Of a DNA stretch of 64,000 nt, positions 8,388 to 17,061 are shown piece by piece. Every line of letters starts with the position of its first letter. Position 1 is the stretch's first letter. The notes beneath the pieces were generated by a model. The model saw nothing but the letters and a program-made list of their open reading frames with translations, did not search any database and was not told where the DNA came from. Made by a program: the position numbers and the translations under genes. Source of the stretch: Phycisphaerales bacterium (GTDB taxonomy: Bacteria; Planctomycetota; Phycisphaerae; UBA1845); contig JACKHH010000003.1 of the NCBI GenBank assembly GCA_020639095.1, forward strand, positions 119,046 through 183,045, written 5' to 3'.

Positions 8388-9341
8388 ATGCCGGAATACC
8401 ATGCGTTGTCGGGCAAGGTGCCGTTCGGTTCGATGGTGCGCGTTGCGATCGCCGGATTCGCCGGTGCGGCGCTGCTCGCGATTGGCTACACGTACGCGAT
8501 TGTCTACATCCCGCTCGTTTACTTGAACTTGCTGATTTGCATTGGGTTCGGCTGCCTGGTGGGTTGGTTCGTGGGTTCTTCGGCGCGCAGCGGCAAAGTG
8601 CGCAACGTCACCTTCGTTACGGTGGCGGGTTTCATCAGCGGGTGCGCCGCACTCTACTGCGCTTGGGCGATGGACATTGTCGCGCGCTTGGGGCGGATTG
8701 AGGGGGTCGAGGGCGTACACTTCACGCTCGATCCGCGCATTATCTGGAATTACATCGTTTTCGTGAACGAGCGTGGGTTCTGGTCACTTCGCGGGCACAC
8801 GCCGACGGGCTGGGAGCTTGGCGCGTTCTGGATCATCGAGGCGCTGATCATCGTTGGCGCGGCGACGCTTGTGCCGAATGGCATGCTTCGCGGCAGGGCG
8901 TTTTGCGAGGCGTGCGAGCGGTGGATCGACAACGAGCACGACCTCCTGCGCTACGAGCATGGTGCGTCGGATGCGGTTGTCGCGACGCTGGCGGCTGAGA
9001 ATGTCGCGGGGCTCGCGAACATCCCGTGCGTGCATGGCCCGTCTGGCGATTTCCTGCGCGTCGATCTGGCCTGTTGCCCGGGGTGCGGGGAGAGCAACTA
9101 CCTTTCGGTCAAATCGCTTACGTCCAAGGTGAACAAAGAGGGCAAGGTCGAGGTCAAGGAGGAAGATGTCGTCCTCCTGCAACGCATTTCCGCAGCCCAG
9201 CGCGACGAGGTCCGCGAGCTGAGCGCACGCGCAGCCGCAGCGGTTGAGGCGGAACAAAACGCGGCGGTACAGGAAGACGCCGATTCCGAATCACCCGACA
9301 CCGACACCGCCAACGAGGAACCGCGCGATCCCGTGTCGTAA
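8388..9341 (+). CDS. Membrane protein with zinc-ribbon-like cysteine pairs, function unknown
   Basis: 317 residues. Hydrophobic helices are visible at about residues 15-40, 42-62, 72-95 and 140-160. After them comes a soluble part with two cysteine pairs, CEACERWID near residue 180 and CCPGCGESNYL near residue 228, spaced as in a zinc ribbon. The last 50 residues are Ala/Glu/Asp-rich and probably disordered or helical. I do not recognise the family. The ATG is preceded by TAGGAG. It stands alone between the dnaA terminator and the phosphohexomutase gene, all on the same strand. Confidence 0.7.
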   Translation: MPEYHALSGKVPFGSMVRVAIAGFAGAALLAIGYTYAIVYIPLVYLNLLICIGFGCLVGWFVGSSARSGKVRNVTFVTVAGFISGCAALYCAWAMDIVARLGRIEGVEGVHFTLDPRIIWNYIVFVNERGFWSLRGHTPTGWELGAFWIIEALIIVGAATLVPNGMLRGRAFCEACERWIDNEHDLLRYEHGASDAVVATLAAENVAGLANIPCVHGPSGDFLRVDLACCPGCGESNYLSVKSLTSKVNKEGKVEVKEEDVVLLQRISAAQRDEVRELSARAAAAVEAEQNAAVQEDADSESPDTDTANEEPRDPVS

Positions 9342-9455
9342 AGCGCGCTGCGCGGTCCATGCCGTATTGTCGCAGTCCCGGTTTCCTGCATAATATCCGT
9401 TTGCTGATAAGTGAGGTGCGCCCGCAACGACGCGGGTGATATCGGAGTTTGTTGT

Positions 9456-10805
9456 ATGACGTTGATGGTCAGCGTATCGGGCATTCGCGGGCTGATCGGC
9501 TCGACGATGACGCCGCAACTTGCAACGACCGCGGGGGCTGCGTTTGCCGAAGCGGTCAATGGCGGACGCGTGGTTGTCGGGCGCGACTCGCGTCCGAGCG
9601 GGCCGATGGTTGCGTCGGGCGTGATCAGTGGTTTGCTCGCGGGCGGTTGCGACGTGGTTGACTTGGGTATCGTTGCGACGCCGACCACCGCGGTCATGGT
9701 GCGCAAGTGTTCTGCCGCTGGCGGTATCGTCATCACTGCGAGTCACAACCCAGCGCCATGGAACGGTATCAAATTCTTGAACGCGAACGGAAACGCGCCG
9801 CCGCGCGCGGAGGCGGAGAAACTCATCGCCGCGTTTCGCGAACAGCGATCCCGCCTGGTCGAGGTCGAGAACATCGGCACGCTGAGCAGCTTCGAGTCTG
9901 CAAACGATGAGCACGTGGAACTGGTGCTGGAGACCGTGGACGTCAGTCGCATTCGCGATTGCGGTTTTCGCGTGGTGCTCGACAGCGTGAACGGTGCCGG
10001 TGGACCCGCGGGCAAGACGTTGCTCTCGCGACTCGGTTGTGACGTGGTCCACGTCAACGGCAAACCCACGGGCAAGTTCGCACACACCCCGGAGCCGACG
10101 CGCGAGAATCTTGTCGGGTTGTGCGCGACGATGAAGAAGGAATCGGCTGACGTCGGTTTCGCGCAGGACCCGGACGCCGATCGTTTGGCGATCGTTGACG
10201 AAACGGGCACGTATATCGGTGAGGAATACACGCTGGCGATTGCGGCGATGCACATGTTCACGACCCAGCCGGGACCGATCGCCGCGAACCTCTCCACGTC
10301 GCGGATGATCGACGTGCTGGCGGAGCGGGCGGGCGATCCTTGCGTCGTGCATCGCAGCGCGGTCGGCGAAGCCAACGTCGTCGAGGTGATGCGCAAAACG
10401 CAATCGATGCTGGGTGGTGAGGGCAACGGCGGGGTGATCGACCCGCGCGTGGTCTACGTGCGTGACAGTCTCACCGCGATGGCGCTGACGCTTGAGGTGA
10501 TGGCGAACGCGGGCAGCCCGTTGTCGGAGATCGTGGCGGACCTGCCGCGTTTCGCGATGGTCAAGCAGAAGTTCCCGTGCGACGGCGAGCGGATCGCGCG
10601 GGCGTTGTCAGCCGTTGAGAAGGCGTTTGCACGCGACCGCATCAGCACGATCGACGGCGTGCGGATCGACTGGCCGGAAGGGTGGGTACACGTGCGCGGT
10701 TCCAACACGGAACCGATCATGCGCGTGATCGCGGAGGCGGACGACGACGAGGCTGCGAACGAGTTGATCGATCGTGTCCGCGAGGTGGTCGATTCCGCCG
10801 GCTAG
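9456..10805 (+). CDS. glmM: Phosphohexomutase (phosphoglucosamine / phosphomannomutase)
   Basis: 449 residues from ATG 9456; an in-frame GTG at 9411 lacks a better signal. All four signature loops of the alpha-D-phosphohexomutase family are present: the phosphoserine loop IVITASHNPAPWNGIKFL, the metal-binding loop FAQDPDADRLAIVDE, the sugar-binding loop GGEGNGGVIDP, and the phosphate-binding loop RGSNTEPIMRVIAEA. The W-N-G-I-K form of the active loop is nearer to the archaeal-type GlmM/ManB group than to E. coli GlmM, so the choice between GlcN-1-P and Man-1-P synthesis is not certain. Either product feeds cell-envelope precursors. Confidence 0.85.
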   Translation: MTLMVSVSGIRGLIGSTMTPQLATTAGAAFAEAVNGGRVVVGRDSRPSGPMVASGVISGLLAGGCDVVDLGIVATPTTAVMVRKCSAAGGIVITASHNPAPWNGIKFLNANGNAPPRAEAEKLIAAFREQRSRLVEVENIGTLSSFESANDEHVELVLETVDVSRIRDCGFRVVLDSVNGAGGPAGKTLLSRLGCDVVHVNGKPTGKFAHTPEPTRENLVGLCATMKKESADVGFAQDPDADRLAIVDETGTYIGEEYTLAIAAMHMFTTQPGPIAANLSTSRMIDVLAERAGDPCVVHRSAVGEANVVEVMRKTQSMLGGEGNGGVIDPRVVYVRDSLTAMALTLEVMANAGSPLSEIVADLPRFAMVKQKFPCDGERIARALSAVEKAFARDRISTIDGVRIDWPEGWVHVRGSNTEPIMRVIAEADDDEAANELIDRVREVVDSAG

Positions 10806-10835
10806 TGTTCGCCGGTCGCAACGTGAGCATTCCAT

Positions 10836-10865
10836 GACCCCGCTTGCGGGCGGGGCGTCTTTTTG
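10836..10865 (+). terminator. Rho-independent terminator after the phosphohexomutase gene
   Basis: CCCCGC (10838-10843) pairs with GCGGGG (10850-10855) around a six-base loop. A run of five T follows at 10860-10864. It is 30 bp downstream of the stop. Confidence 0.7.
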
Positions 10866-10934
10866 GCGTTTCGTATGAAACCGTCATTGCGGATCGTTGG
10901 GCGAGAGAGCGTGCGCCGCACGCGTCAGGGTACC

Positions 10935-12248
10935 ATGAAGCCGTTGCGAGCACGACAGAAACTTGGCAAATACCGCATCGTCAAGAAGCTCGGTGACGGT
11001 GGATTCGCCGTAGTCTACCACGCGCTGGATACGATCACCGGTGTGCCGGTGGCGCTGAAGATTCCGCACGCGAGCCTGATGACCGGCGACTCGCTGGGCG
11101 CGTTTCGCCGCGAGGTCAAGCTCACCGCCAAGCTCGACCACCCCAACATCCTGCCGATCAAGGATGCGGGCTTCATCGACAGTTGGTTTGTAATTGCCAC
11201 GCCCCTGGGCAAGCGAACGCTGGCGGACCGTCTGCACACGCGGGTGTCCGCAGCCACGCTACTCGCCTTCACGCGACAGATGCTCGACGCGCTGGCCTAC
11301 GCGCATCGCAAAGGCATCATGCACTGCGACGTCAAGCCGGAAAACTTCATCCTCTTCCCCGAGAACCAGCTTCGCCTGGCGGACTTCGGGATCGCACGCT
11401 TCGCGCGCAACACGGTGCGCGGTTCGGGCAGCGGTACCGTGGGCTACCTCGCGCCGGAGCAGGCATTGGGAAAACCGTCGATGCGCAGCGACGTGTTCTC
11501 GCTGGCGCTGATCATCTACCGCATGTTCGCCGGACGCTTGCCGGAGTGGCCCTTCGAGTGGCCGCCACCCGGTTCGCAGCGCTTGGCTGCTTCGGTACAC
11601 CCCGACTTCGTCGCGTTGCTGCGGCGGGCGTTGACCGTGGACCATCGCAAACGCTTCGCCGATGCCGAGCGCATGCGCGCCGCGTTCGACCGCATCCGCA
11701 CGCGGGCACTGCGCCCCGCGAAGACCGGTCGCCGCCGGCGCGCCGAACGCGTTTCGCCGCCGGTGGGCGGGTGGCGAACGGTGCGCTACCGCGAGTTTCA
11801 GCGGCGACTCGGTAAGCCGCTGGAGACGCGGTTCCATTGCGGGCGCTGCGGCGGGCCGGTGAGCGAGCAGATGCGCGGCTGCCCCTGGTGCGGCACCAAA
11901 CGGGACAAGCACACCGGCGATTCTCGATTCCCCAAACGCTGCCCGCGCTGCCGCCGCGGCGTGAAGAGCGACTGGCGGTTCTGCCCGTGGTGTTTCGGCG
12001 GGATGATCTGCGACAGTTCGCAGATGCGCTACACCGACAAACGCTACTGTGAAAAGTGCGCCAATGCCAACTGCTTCGGCAGCCACCTCATGGCTTGGAT
12101 GCGCTACTGCCCGTGGTGCCGGGTGAAAGTCCGCCGCAAATGGCTGATACCGGGGATGAATACCCGGTGCGGAACCTGCGGGTGGGGCGTCGCCACCGAG
12201 TATTGGGAATTTTGTCCTTGGTGTACGCGGCGATTGCGGCGAAACTGA
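10935..12248 (+). CDS. Ser/Thr protein kinase with a C-terminal array of four zinc ribbons
   Basis: 438 residues from ATG 10935. The kinase domain covers about residues 12-270: glycine loop LGDGGFAVVYHA, catalytic Lys in PVALKIPH, catalytic loop MHCDVKPENFIL, DFG in LADFGIARFA, and GTVGYLAPEQALG as the APE equivalent. The catalytic loop reads H-C-D where most kinases have H-R-D, so the phosphoregulatory Arg is replaced. The DVKPEN residues needed for catalysis are intact. The last 140 residues hold four cysteine pairs-of-pairs, each with a CPWC half: CGRC...CPWC, CPRC...CPWC, CEKC...CPWC and CGTC...CPWC. This is a zinc-ribbon array with no membrane helix, so the kinase should be cytoplasmic. 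A PP2C gene follows 199 bp downstream as the likely opposing phosphatase. Confidence 0.88.
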   Translation: MKPLRARQKLGKYRIVKKLGDGGFAVVYHALDTITGVPVALKIPHASLMTGDSLGAFRREVKLTAKLDHPNILPIKDAGFIDSWFVIATPLGKRTLADRLHTRVSAATLLAFTRQMLDALAYAHRKGIMHCDVKPENFILFPENQLRLADFGIARFARNTVRGSGSGTVGYLAPEQALGKPSMRSDVFSLALIIYRMFAGRLPEWPFEWPPPGSQRLAASVHPDFVALLRRALTVDHRKRFADAERMRAAFDRIRTRALRPAKTGRRRRAERVSPPVGGWRTVRYREFQRRLGKPLETRFHCGRCGGPVSEQMRGCPWCGTKRDKHTGDSRFPKRCPRCRRGVKSDWRFCPWCFGGMICDSSQMRYTDKRYCEKCANANCFGSHLMAWMRYCPWCRVKVRRKWLIPGMNTRCGTCGWGVATEYWEFCPWCTRRLRRN

Positions 12249-12282
12249 TCGCTCGTGGTGCGGGGGCGGTCCCGTTGGATTT

Positions 12283-12368
12283 CTCAGAACCCCCCGCGCC
12301 AAGCGGGGGGCGATGCGACGGTTGTCAAATACCCAATGGCCCCGGGCTTGGCGCCCGGGGTTCTGATT
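12283..12368. repeat. Inverted pair of palindromic repeat units (GGGCTTGGCGCCC family)
   Basis: Two units of about 27 bp lie in opposite orientation. The left unit (12285-12311) contains CCCCCCGCGCCAAGCGGGGGG and the right unit (12339-12366) contains GCCCCGGGCTTGGCGCCCGG. The reverse complement of the left unit matches the right one, including the flanking GGTTCTG, except that the stem triplet CCG/CGG is replaced by GGG/CCC. Both strands of the stem changed together. The pair sits between the kinase and phosphatase genes. Confidence 0.75.
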
Positions 12369-12447
12369 GGTGATCCGGTGTTGTTCGCACACCACAAACG
12401 TCAGTCCGTAACGCGGGGGCATCCGTGCCCGGGCTGAGGCGACGAAG

Positions 12448-13269
12448 ATGGGCGACGCACAAACCTGCGAAGGGTTGCTGGAAGTCTCAAGCGATCTGGC
12501 TGCGCCGCTGCAATTGCAGGCTGCGGGCGGCGAGGTCTGCGTCTTCACCACGCGCGCACCCGACAAACCTTCGGTCAATGAGGATGGAGCCGGCGTCTTC
12601 GTCTGTGACGGGCTGCGTTGCGTGCTCGCCGTTGCGGACGGTATGGGCGGACATCCGTCCGGTGCGCAGGCCGCGTCCATCGCGCTTGAGGAACTGCGCG
12701 CTGCCGTTGCCCAGGCGGTGAGCGAGCAGACCGAGCTGCGCGACGCGATCCTCAACGGATTCGAACGCGCCAACGCTGCCGTTCGCACTGATGCGCCGGG
12801 TTCGGGCACGACGCTCGCGGTCGTCGAGATCGACGCGAACACGATGCGTTGCTACCACGCGGGCGATTCAGCCATCCTGGCGGTGGGGCAGCGCGGCCAG
12901 CGTCGGTGGGAGACGGTGGCGCATTCGCCGGTGGGCTATGCCGTTGAGTCCGGCCTGCTCGACGCGGGCGACGCGATGCACCACGACGATCGCCACATCG
13001 TTTCAAACATGGTGGGCAGCGAGGAGATGCGCATCGAAATCGGCCCGCCGGTCAAGCTCAAGGTGCGCGATACGCTGCTGCTCGCCACCGACGGATTGAC
13101 GGACAACCTGAGTACGCCGGAAATCGTGGAGCACATCCGCAAAGGCGCGCTGGCAAAGGCCGCACAGTCATTGCGCGAGTCGTGTCACAAGCGCATGCTG
13201 ACCCCGGAAAGCGACCACCCCTGCAAACCCGACGACATGACGTTCATGCTCTACCGGTCGTCGATCTGA
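12448..13269 (+). CDS. PP2C-family Ser/Thr protein phosphatase
   Basis: 273 residues. Metal-binding motifs are present: the VADGMGGHPSGAQAASIAL motif II and LLLATDGLTDNLS near residue 210. A further Asp in KPDDMTFMLY close to the C-terminus corresponds to the last PP2C metal ligand. The first motif, usually R-x-x-N-E-D, appears as PDKPSVNEDGAGVFV. No membrane segment is seen. It follows the zinc-ribbon kinase gene on the same strand, a usual bacterial kinase-phosphatase pairing. The last 19 bp overlap the end of the convergent membrane-protein gene. Confidence 0.9.
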   Translation: MGDAQTCEGLLEVSSDLAAPLQLQAAGGEVCVFTTRAPDKPSVNEDGAGVFVCDGLRCVLAVADGMGGHPSGAQAASIALEELRAAVAQAVSEQTELRDAILNGFERANAAVRTDAPGSGTTLAVVEIDANTMRCYHAGDSAILAVGQRGQRRWETVAHSPVGYAVESGLLDAGDAMHHDDRHIVSNMVGSEEMRIEIGPPVKLKVRDTLLLATDGLTDNLSTPEIVEHIRKGALAKAAQSLRESCHKRMLTPESDHPCKPDDMTFMLYRSSI

Positions 13270-13817
13270 CGCTTGTCCTCGTTGGTTAGGGCGAGCAACT
13301 GATCGAGTGTGTATTGCGTGCCGCATTCGGGGCAGCGCGCTTCGTGCAGGCCGGTCATGTCGTAGCCGCACTTTGGGCAGCGGACGGTGATACCCTGCGG
13401 GCCGTGAAGGCGCGCGATGCGTTCCGCGGCGCTCTCACGCCAGATCATGGTGGTGCTCACGACCCACATGGGCAGCCACATCATGCAGGAAACGACCACG
13501 GTTCCTTCGTTCAGTTGGTACGAATTCCCGTAGATCCATTCCAGCAGTGTTCCCAGCGCCACAACGACGCCGACGCACCAGAAGATCGACAGTGCTGTCA
13601 GCATCCGGCGCGCTTTAGTCCACAACACGCAAGACCGCCAGAGTGCTATCCAGGCAACCACGAACAAGACTGCGGTCGTTATGCCCGCAGCCAGAAAATC
13701 ATCGGCATCCCGATTTTGCATGGTTTCTTCGAACACGATGAACAGGACGACAAAGACGACCGGGGCTGCGACATGCAGTGCGATGGCCAGTACGGTACGC
13801 ACAGTGGCTTGTGACAT
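13251..13817 (-). CDS. Membrane protein with a C-terminal CPKCGYD zinc ribbon
   Basis: 188 residues. Four hydrophobic helices are visible (about residues 5-27, 40-60, 72-95 and 105-128). A soluble tail follows with RCPKCGYDMTGLHEARCPEC, a zinc ribbon of the form C-x2-C-G-Y-D-L/M-T-G-L-x(n)-C-P-E-C that is frequent in planctomycete membrane proteins. Its function is unknown. The gene converges on the PP2C gene with a 19-bp overlap of the two 3' ends, and it lies just downstream of priA on the same strand. Confidence 0.8.
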   Translation of the reverse strand: MSQATVRTVLAIALHVAAPVVFVVLFIVFEETMQNRDADDFLAAGITTAVLFVVAWIALWRSCVLWTKARRMLTALSIFWCVGVVVALGTLLEWIYGNSYQLNEGTVVVSCMMWLPMWVVSTTMIWRESAAERIARLHGPQGITVRCPKCGYDMTGLHEARCPECGTQYTLDQLLALTNEDKRQIDDR

Positions 13818-13938
13818 TGCGAGACTCCCTATGCGGCCTTTGAGGTGACGTGACTTCGGAATGACGGCGCGCGTTCGGGGCGTAGCACCATCGGATCATT
13901 CCTGCGAGTCCCCGCGATGTCAAGCGCCGTTGCGCTGA

Positions 13939-16221
13939 TCACGCCAGGTTGACGGGATCCACATCCACCATGACTGTTACGCCGCGGGCGCGGAGTGCGT
14001 TCACGTGGCGGGCTCGGTTTAGGATTTCCATCATGATGGCTGGGGTGTCGGCGCGAAGGAGGACTTCGTGGCGGTACTGGTTGCGCAGGCGTTCGATGGC
14101 GCAGGGGTGGGGGCCCAGCAGTGAGGCTTGCTCGGGGGCGATGGCATCCACGTGTGGGCGGAGGCGGTCGACGAGGGCTTGGGCTTCCTGAACGGTTTGG
14201 CTGTCGCTGCCACCCGCCAGCACAAAACGCGTCATGCGGACGAACGGCGGGAGTTTGAACGTCTTCCGCTGGTGCAGCTCTGCTGTTGCAAATCCGACGT
14301 AGTCGTGCGTCAGCGCGAAGCGAAGTGCCGGGGTTTCCGGGGCACTGGTTTGCACGACGACTTCGCCGCTTGCCTCCGCGCGACCGGCTCGACCTGCCAC
14401 CTGGGTGACGAGTTGGAAGAGGCGTTCGGACGCGCGGAAGTCGGCGCCTGCGGACGCGAGATCGGCTCCGATCACCCCGACGAGGGCGACGTTGGGGAAA
14501 TCCAGTCCTTTCGCGATCATCTGCGTGCCGAGCAGTACGTCGATCTCACCGGCTGAGAATGCGTCGACCAGCGCTTGGTACTTGCGGCCATCGGTCATGG
14601 TGTCACTGTCAGCCCGGTGGATGCGCGCATTGGGGAATTCCTCGCGCAACTGGGCTTCGACGCGTTCCGTCCCGCCGCCGCCGCGCTGCAACGGCCCGCG
14701 ACAGGTGAGGTCGGCGCAGAGCGTGGGGATCGGTGTCGAGGTGTGGCAGTGGTGGCAGAGCATGCGGTTGCGCGTGCGGTGCTGCACCATGTTCGCGTTG
14801 CACTGCGGGCATTGTACGCGCCGCCCACACTGTGTGCAGAACAGCCAACTGGCATACCCGCGCCGATTGAGCAGGAGCACCGCCTGTTGGCCCGCAGCCA
14901 AGGTGCTGGTCAGCGATCGGCAGAGCGATCGCGACATGCAGGCTGCGTCGATGAACGAGCCTTCCGAGCGCATATCGACCATGCGAACAGCCGGCATGGG
15001 CAGGTCGCGGACGCGATTGGGCAGATTGATGCGTTCATAGCTGGGCAGCGTGAGCGCGTTGTGCCAGGATTCCAGCGAAGGGGTGGCTGACCCGAGCACG
15101 ATGGGAATTCCCAACAGGTGGGCGCGTTTGATGGCCACGTCGCGCACGTGAAAACGCGGGCTTTGCAGGTTCTTGTAGCTGGGTTCCTGTTCCTCGTCGA
15201 CGACGATGATGCCCGGATTGGGACACGGAGCGAAGACGGCGCTGCGCGTGCCGATGACGACGGGTGTTTTGCCCGTGCGAATTTCCTCCCAGGCGAGCGA
15301 GCGCTGCACCTCCGTCAACCCGCTGTGGATCACCGCGACGCGTTCGAAGCGGGCAGCCAGGCGCTGCACGAGTTGCGTGGTCAGCGCGATCTCTGGTACG
15401 AGCATGATTGCCTGCTTACCGGCGGCGAGTACCCGCTGCATCGCGCGGATGTAGATTTCGGTCTTGCCGCTGCCGCTTACGCCGAAGAGCAGGAGCGCGC
15501 GAAACTCAGCCGCATCGAGTGTCGCGGTGACGCGGTCGAGCGCGGACTGCTGATCGTCGTTGAGCGCGAAGTCAGGTTGGGTGACGACGTTGGCACCGCT
15601 TTCGTCGGGCGCCTCCTTGGTCACATCCTCAGTCACGAGTTCCTTGTCGAGCAGAGCGCGCAGCGTTGCGCGCGATGCACCTACAGATGTGAGCAAGGCA
15701 TCCGATTCGACCGGTTCGCCGGCAGTTCGAAGCGCGTCGATCAACGCAAGCTGTTTCTTGCCGAGGCGAATGCCTTCCAACTGTTCGGGCGATGCGATCA
15801 AACGCACGCGGCGAACGGTGGTGAATCCGCGTTTCAGACGCACCGCCTGCGGAACCATGGCTGCCAACGTGCGGCCCAAGGGGGCTGCGTAGTAGCGTGC
15901 GATCCACTTGCCGAGTTCGAGCAGGTGGGGGCTGAGTTCACCGGCGGAGTCGATGACTTCCTTGATCGGGCGGAGCGTCGAGGTCCACGGGCCGGTGGTG
16001 ACGTCGACGATGATCGCGGGTTTGACGGTGCCCTTGCGGCCAAAGGGGACAGCCACCCGTTGGCCGATGCGCAGTGACGCAGCCACCTCGTCCGTCGCGG
16101 TGAAGGTGTAGATTTTGTCGATGGGCGCGAGCGGGGCGACGCTGATGAGCGGCGTCTCGCGGGCGTCGCCGGACTCGATCCAGAGGTGCGGCGTGCTGTC
16201 GTTCGCGCGGGGCTTGGCCAT
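13939..16221 (-). CDS. priA: Primosomal helicase PriA
   Basis: 760 residues. Walker A is LLFGVSGSGKTEIYIRAMQ. The helicase motif II region is IIVVDEEQEPSYKNLQSPRF, followed by VGSATPSLESWHNA (motif III). The zinc-binding insertion is CTQCGRRVQCPQCNAN, then CHHCHTSTPIPTLCADLTCRG, giving the eight cysteines typical of PriA. Motif V/VI appear as LLGTQMIAKGLDFPNVALVG and QLVTQVAGRAGRAE. The N-terminal 3' DNA-binding domain is present (KIYTFTATDEVAASLRIGQR). PriA reloads DnaB at stalled forks. Motif II reads DEEQ rather than the usual DEEH. The start ATG lies directly after a region holding palindromic repeats. Confidence 0.95.
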   Translation of the reverse strand: MAKPRANDSTPHLWIESGDARETPLISVAPLAPIDKIYTFTATDEVAASLRIGQRVAVPFGRKGTVKPAIIVDVTTGPWTSTLRPIKEVIDSAGELSPHLLELGKWIARYYAAPLGRTLAAMVPQAVRLKRGFTTVRRVRLIASPEQLEGIRLGKKQLALIDALRTAGEPVESDALLTSVGASRATLRALLDKELVTEDVTKEAPDESGANVVTQPDFALNDDQQSALDRVTATLDAAEFRALLLFGVSGSGKTEIYIRAMQRVLAAGKQAIMLVPEIALTTQLVQRLAARFERVAVIHSGLTEVQRSLAWEEIRTGKTPVVIGTRSAVFAPCPNPGIIVVDEEQEPSYKNLQSPRFHVRDVAIKRAHLLGIPIVLGSATPSLESWHNALTLPSYERINLPNRVRDLPMPAVRMVDMRSEGSFIDAACMSRSLCRSLTSTLAAGQQAVLLLNRRGYASWLFCTQCGRRVQCPQCNANMVQHRTRNRMLCHHCHTSTPIPTLCADLTCRGPLQRGGGGTERVEAQLREEFPNARIHRADSDTMTDGRKYQALVDAFSAGEIDVLLGTQMIAKGLDFPNVALVGVIGADLASAGADFRASERLFQLVTQVAGRAGRAEASGEVVVQTSAPETPALRFALTHDYVGFATAELHQRKTFKLPPFVRMTRFVLAGGSDSQTVQEAQALVDRLRPHVDAIAPEQASLLGPHPCAIERLRNQYRHEVLLRADTPAIMMEILNRARHVNALRARGVTVMVDVDPVNLA

Positions 16222-16297
16222 GGCCCGTCGTTTTACCCGTCAACCAGCACGGCCACCAGCCAGCGGGCTTGATTGAGTTCTTGGGTACGCGTAACAG

Positions 16298-16424
16298 GGG
16301 TGGCACAGACAAGCTTCGCCTGCCAGTGGGCGTGGTCAGGAGTGTGCTCTGGATGATGCCGTTTGAACGGAGACGCGTGATCGCGCGGATTTCCACTGAC
16401 AAGCAGAGCTTGTCAGTGCCACCC
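16298..16424. repeat. Inverted pair of GGTGGCACTGACAAG palindromic repeats
   Basis: The left unit at 16299-16330 reads GTGGCACAGACAAGCTTCGC and then CTGCCAGTGGG. The right unit at 16393-16424 reads CCACTGACAAGCAGAGCTTG and then TCAGTGCCACCC, the same sequence in inverse orientation. Each unit is itself a palindrome and about 62 bp separates them. The pair fills the space between priA and the small gene at 16444. Confidence 0.8.
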
Positions 16425-16443
16425 GGCGCGCCAAACCAGCGTG

Positions 16444-16905
16444 CTACTCGTCCGGGCCTTCGGCGACCGGGTGCGTGTGGTCCTGCGCCATCGCTTCCTC
16501 GTGATGCATGTGTTCATCGGGTCGCGAACGGAAGCCGGTGATCTGCGGGCTGTCCTCGGGCTTCTCGCTCGGGTGTACCGCGTAGACCTCGACGCGGACG
16601 ATTTCGTCGAAGGGGACGCTAACCACGAACGCGCCGACCTTGTAGTGCTCGTCGACCGGCTCGCACTCGAACGCGCAGTGCGACTTGCTGGGCAACTCCG
16701 CGAGCTGGCGGATCTCGTAGCTGAAGCCGTCGCGGAGATATACCAGCCTGCGAACCTCAAGCTCCGCGAAGAAGCGGCGTGCGTCGGCGTTTTGCAATGC
16801 CGTGTCGCGATCAAGGTCCGGGAAGTGGGTCAGCGTACAGCGCATGCGGGCTTCTTCCTGCTGCTGACGGTACGCGGTACCATGAAACCAGTCGTAGTCG
16901 AACAA
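16444..16905 (-). CDS. Hypothetical protein with acidic, His-rich tail
   Basis: 153 residues, beginning at TTG 16903-16905, with AGAGGA seven bases upstream. The sequence is MFDYDWFHGTAYRQQQEEAR and so on, with a mixed alpha/beta central part (FVVSVPFDEIVRVEVYAVHP) and a charged tail rich in His, Glu and Asp. No signal peptide, membrane helix or known motif is visible. Codon use matches its neighbours. It is divergent from queG and downstream of priA on the same strand. I do not recognise the family. Confidence 0.55.
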   Translation of the reverse strand: MFDYDWFHGTAYRQQQEEARMRCTLTHFPDLDRDTALQNADARRFFAELEVRRLVYLRDGFSYEIRQLAELPSKSHCAFECEPVDEHYKVGAFVVSVPFDEIVRVEVYAVHPSEKPEDSPQITGFRSRPDEHMHHEEAMAQDHTHPVAEGPDE

Positions 16906-17061
16906 GGCGGCATCCTCTGCGGAATGGGGTGGCTGTCAGCGGCGAGCCGGCACCAGTGCTTGGCTGCACGCGTCTATCGCACGGTAGGGGCGCGGAAACG
17001 CGATGTCAACGCGACCGACCGCACATGAGTTTATCGACCGATCCGAACGTCCAGGTGTGCA

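Noticed and set aside
11259..12842. A 527-codon minus-strand open frame opposite the kinase and the start of the phosphatase gene
   Set aside because: The plus-strand kinase with all catalytic motifs and the PP2C gene explain this DNA. The reverse frame is Ala/Pro/Arg-rich, as expected for GC-rich antisense.
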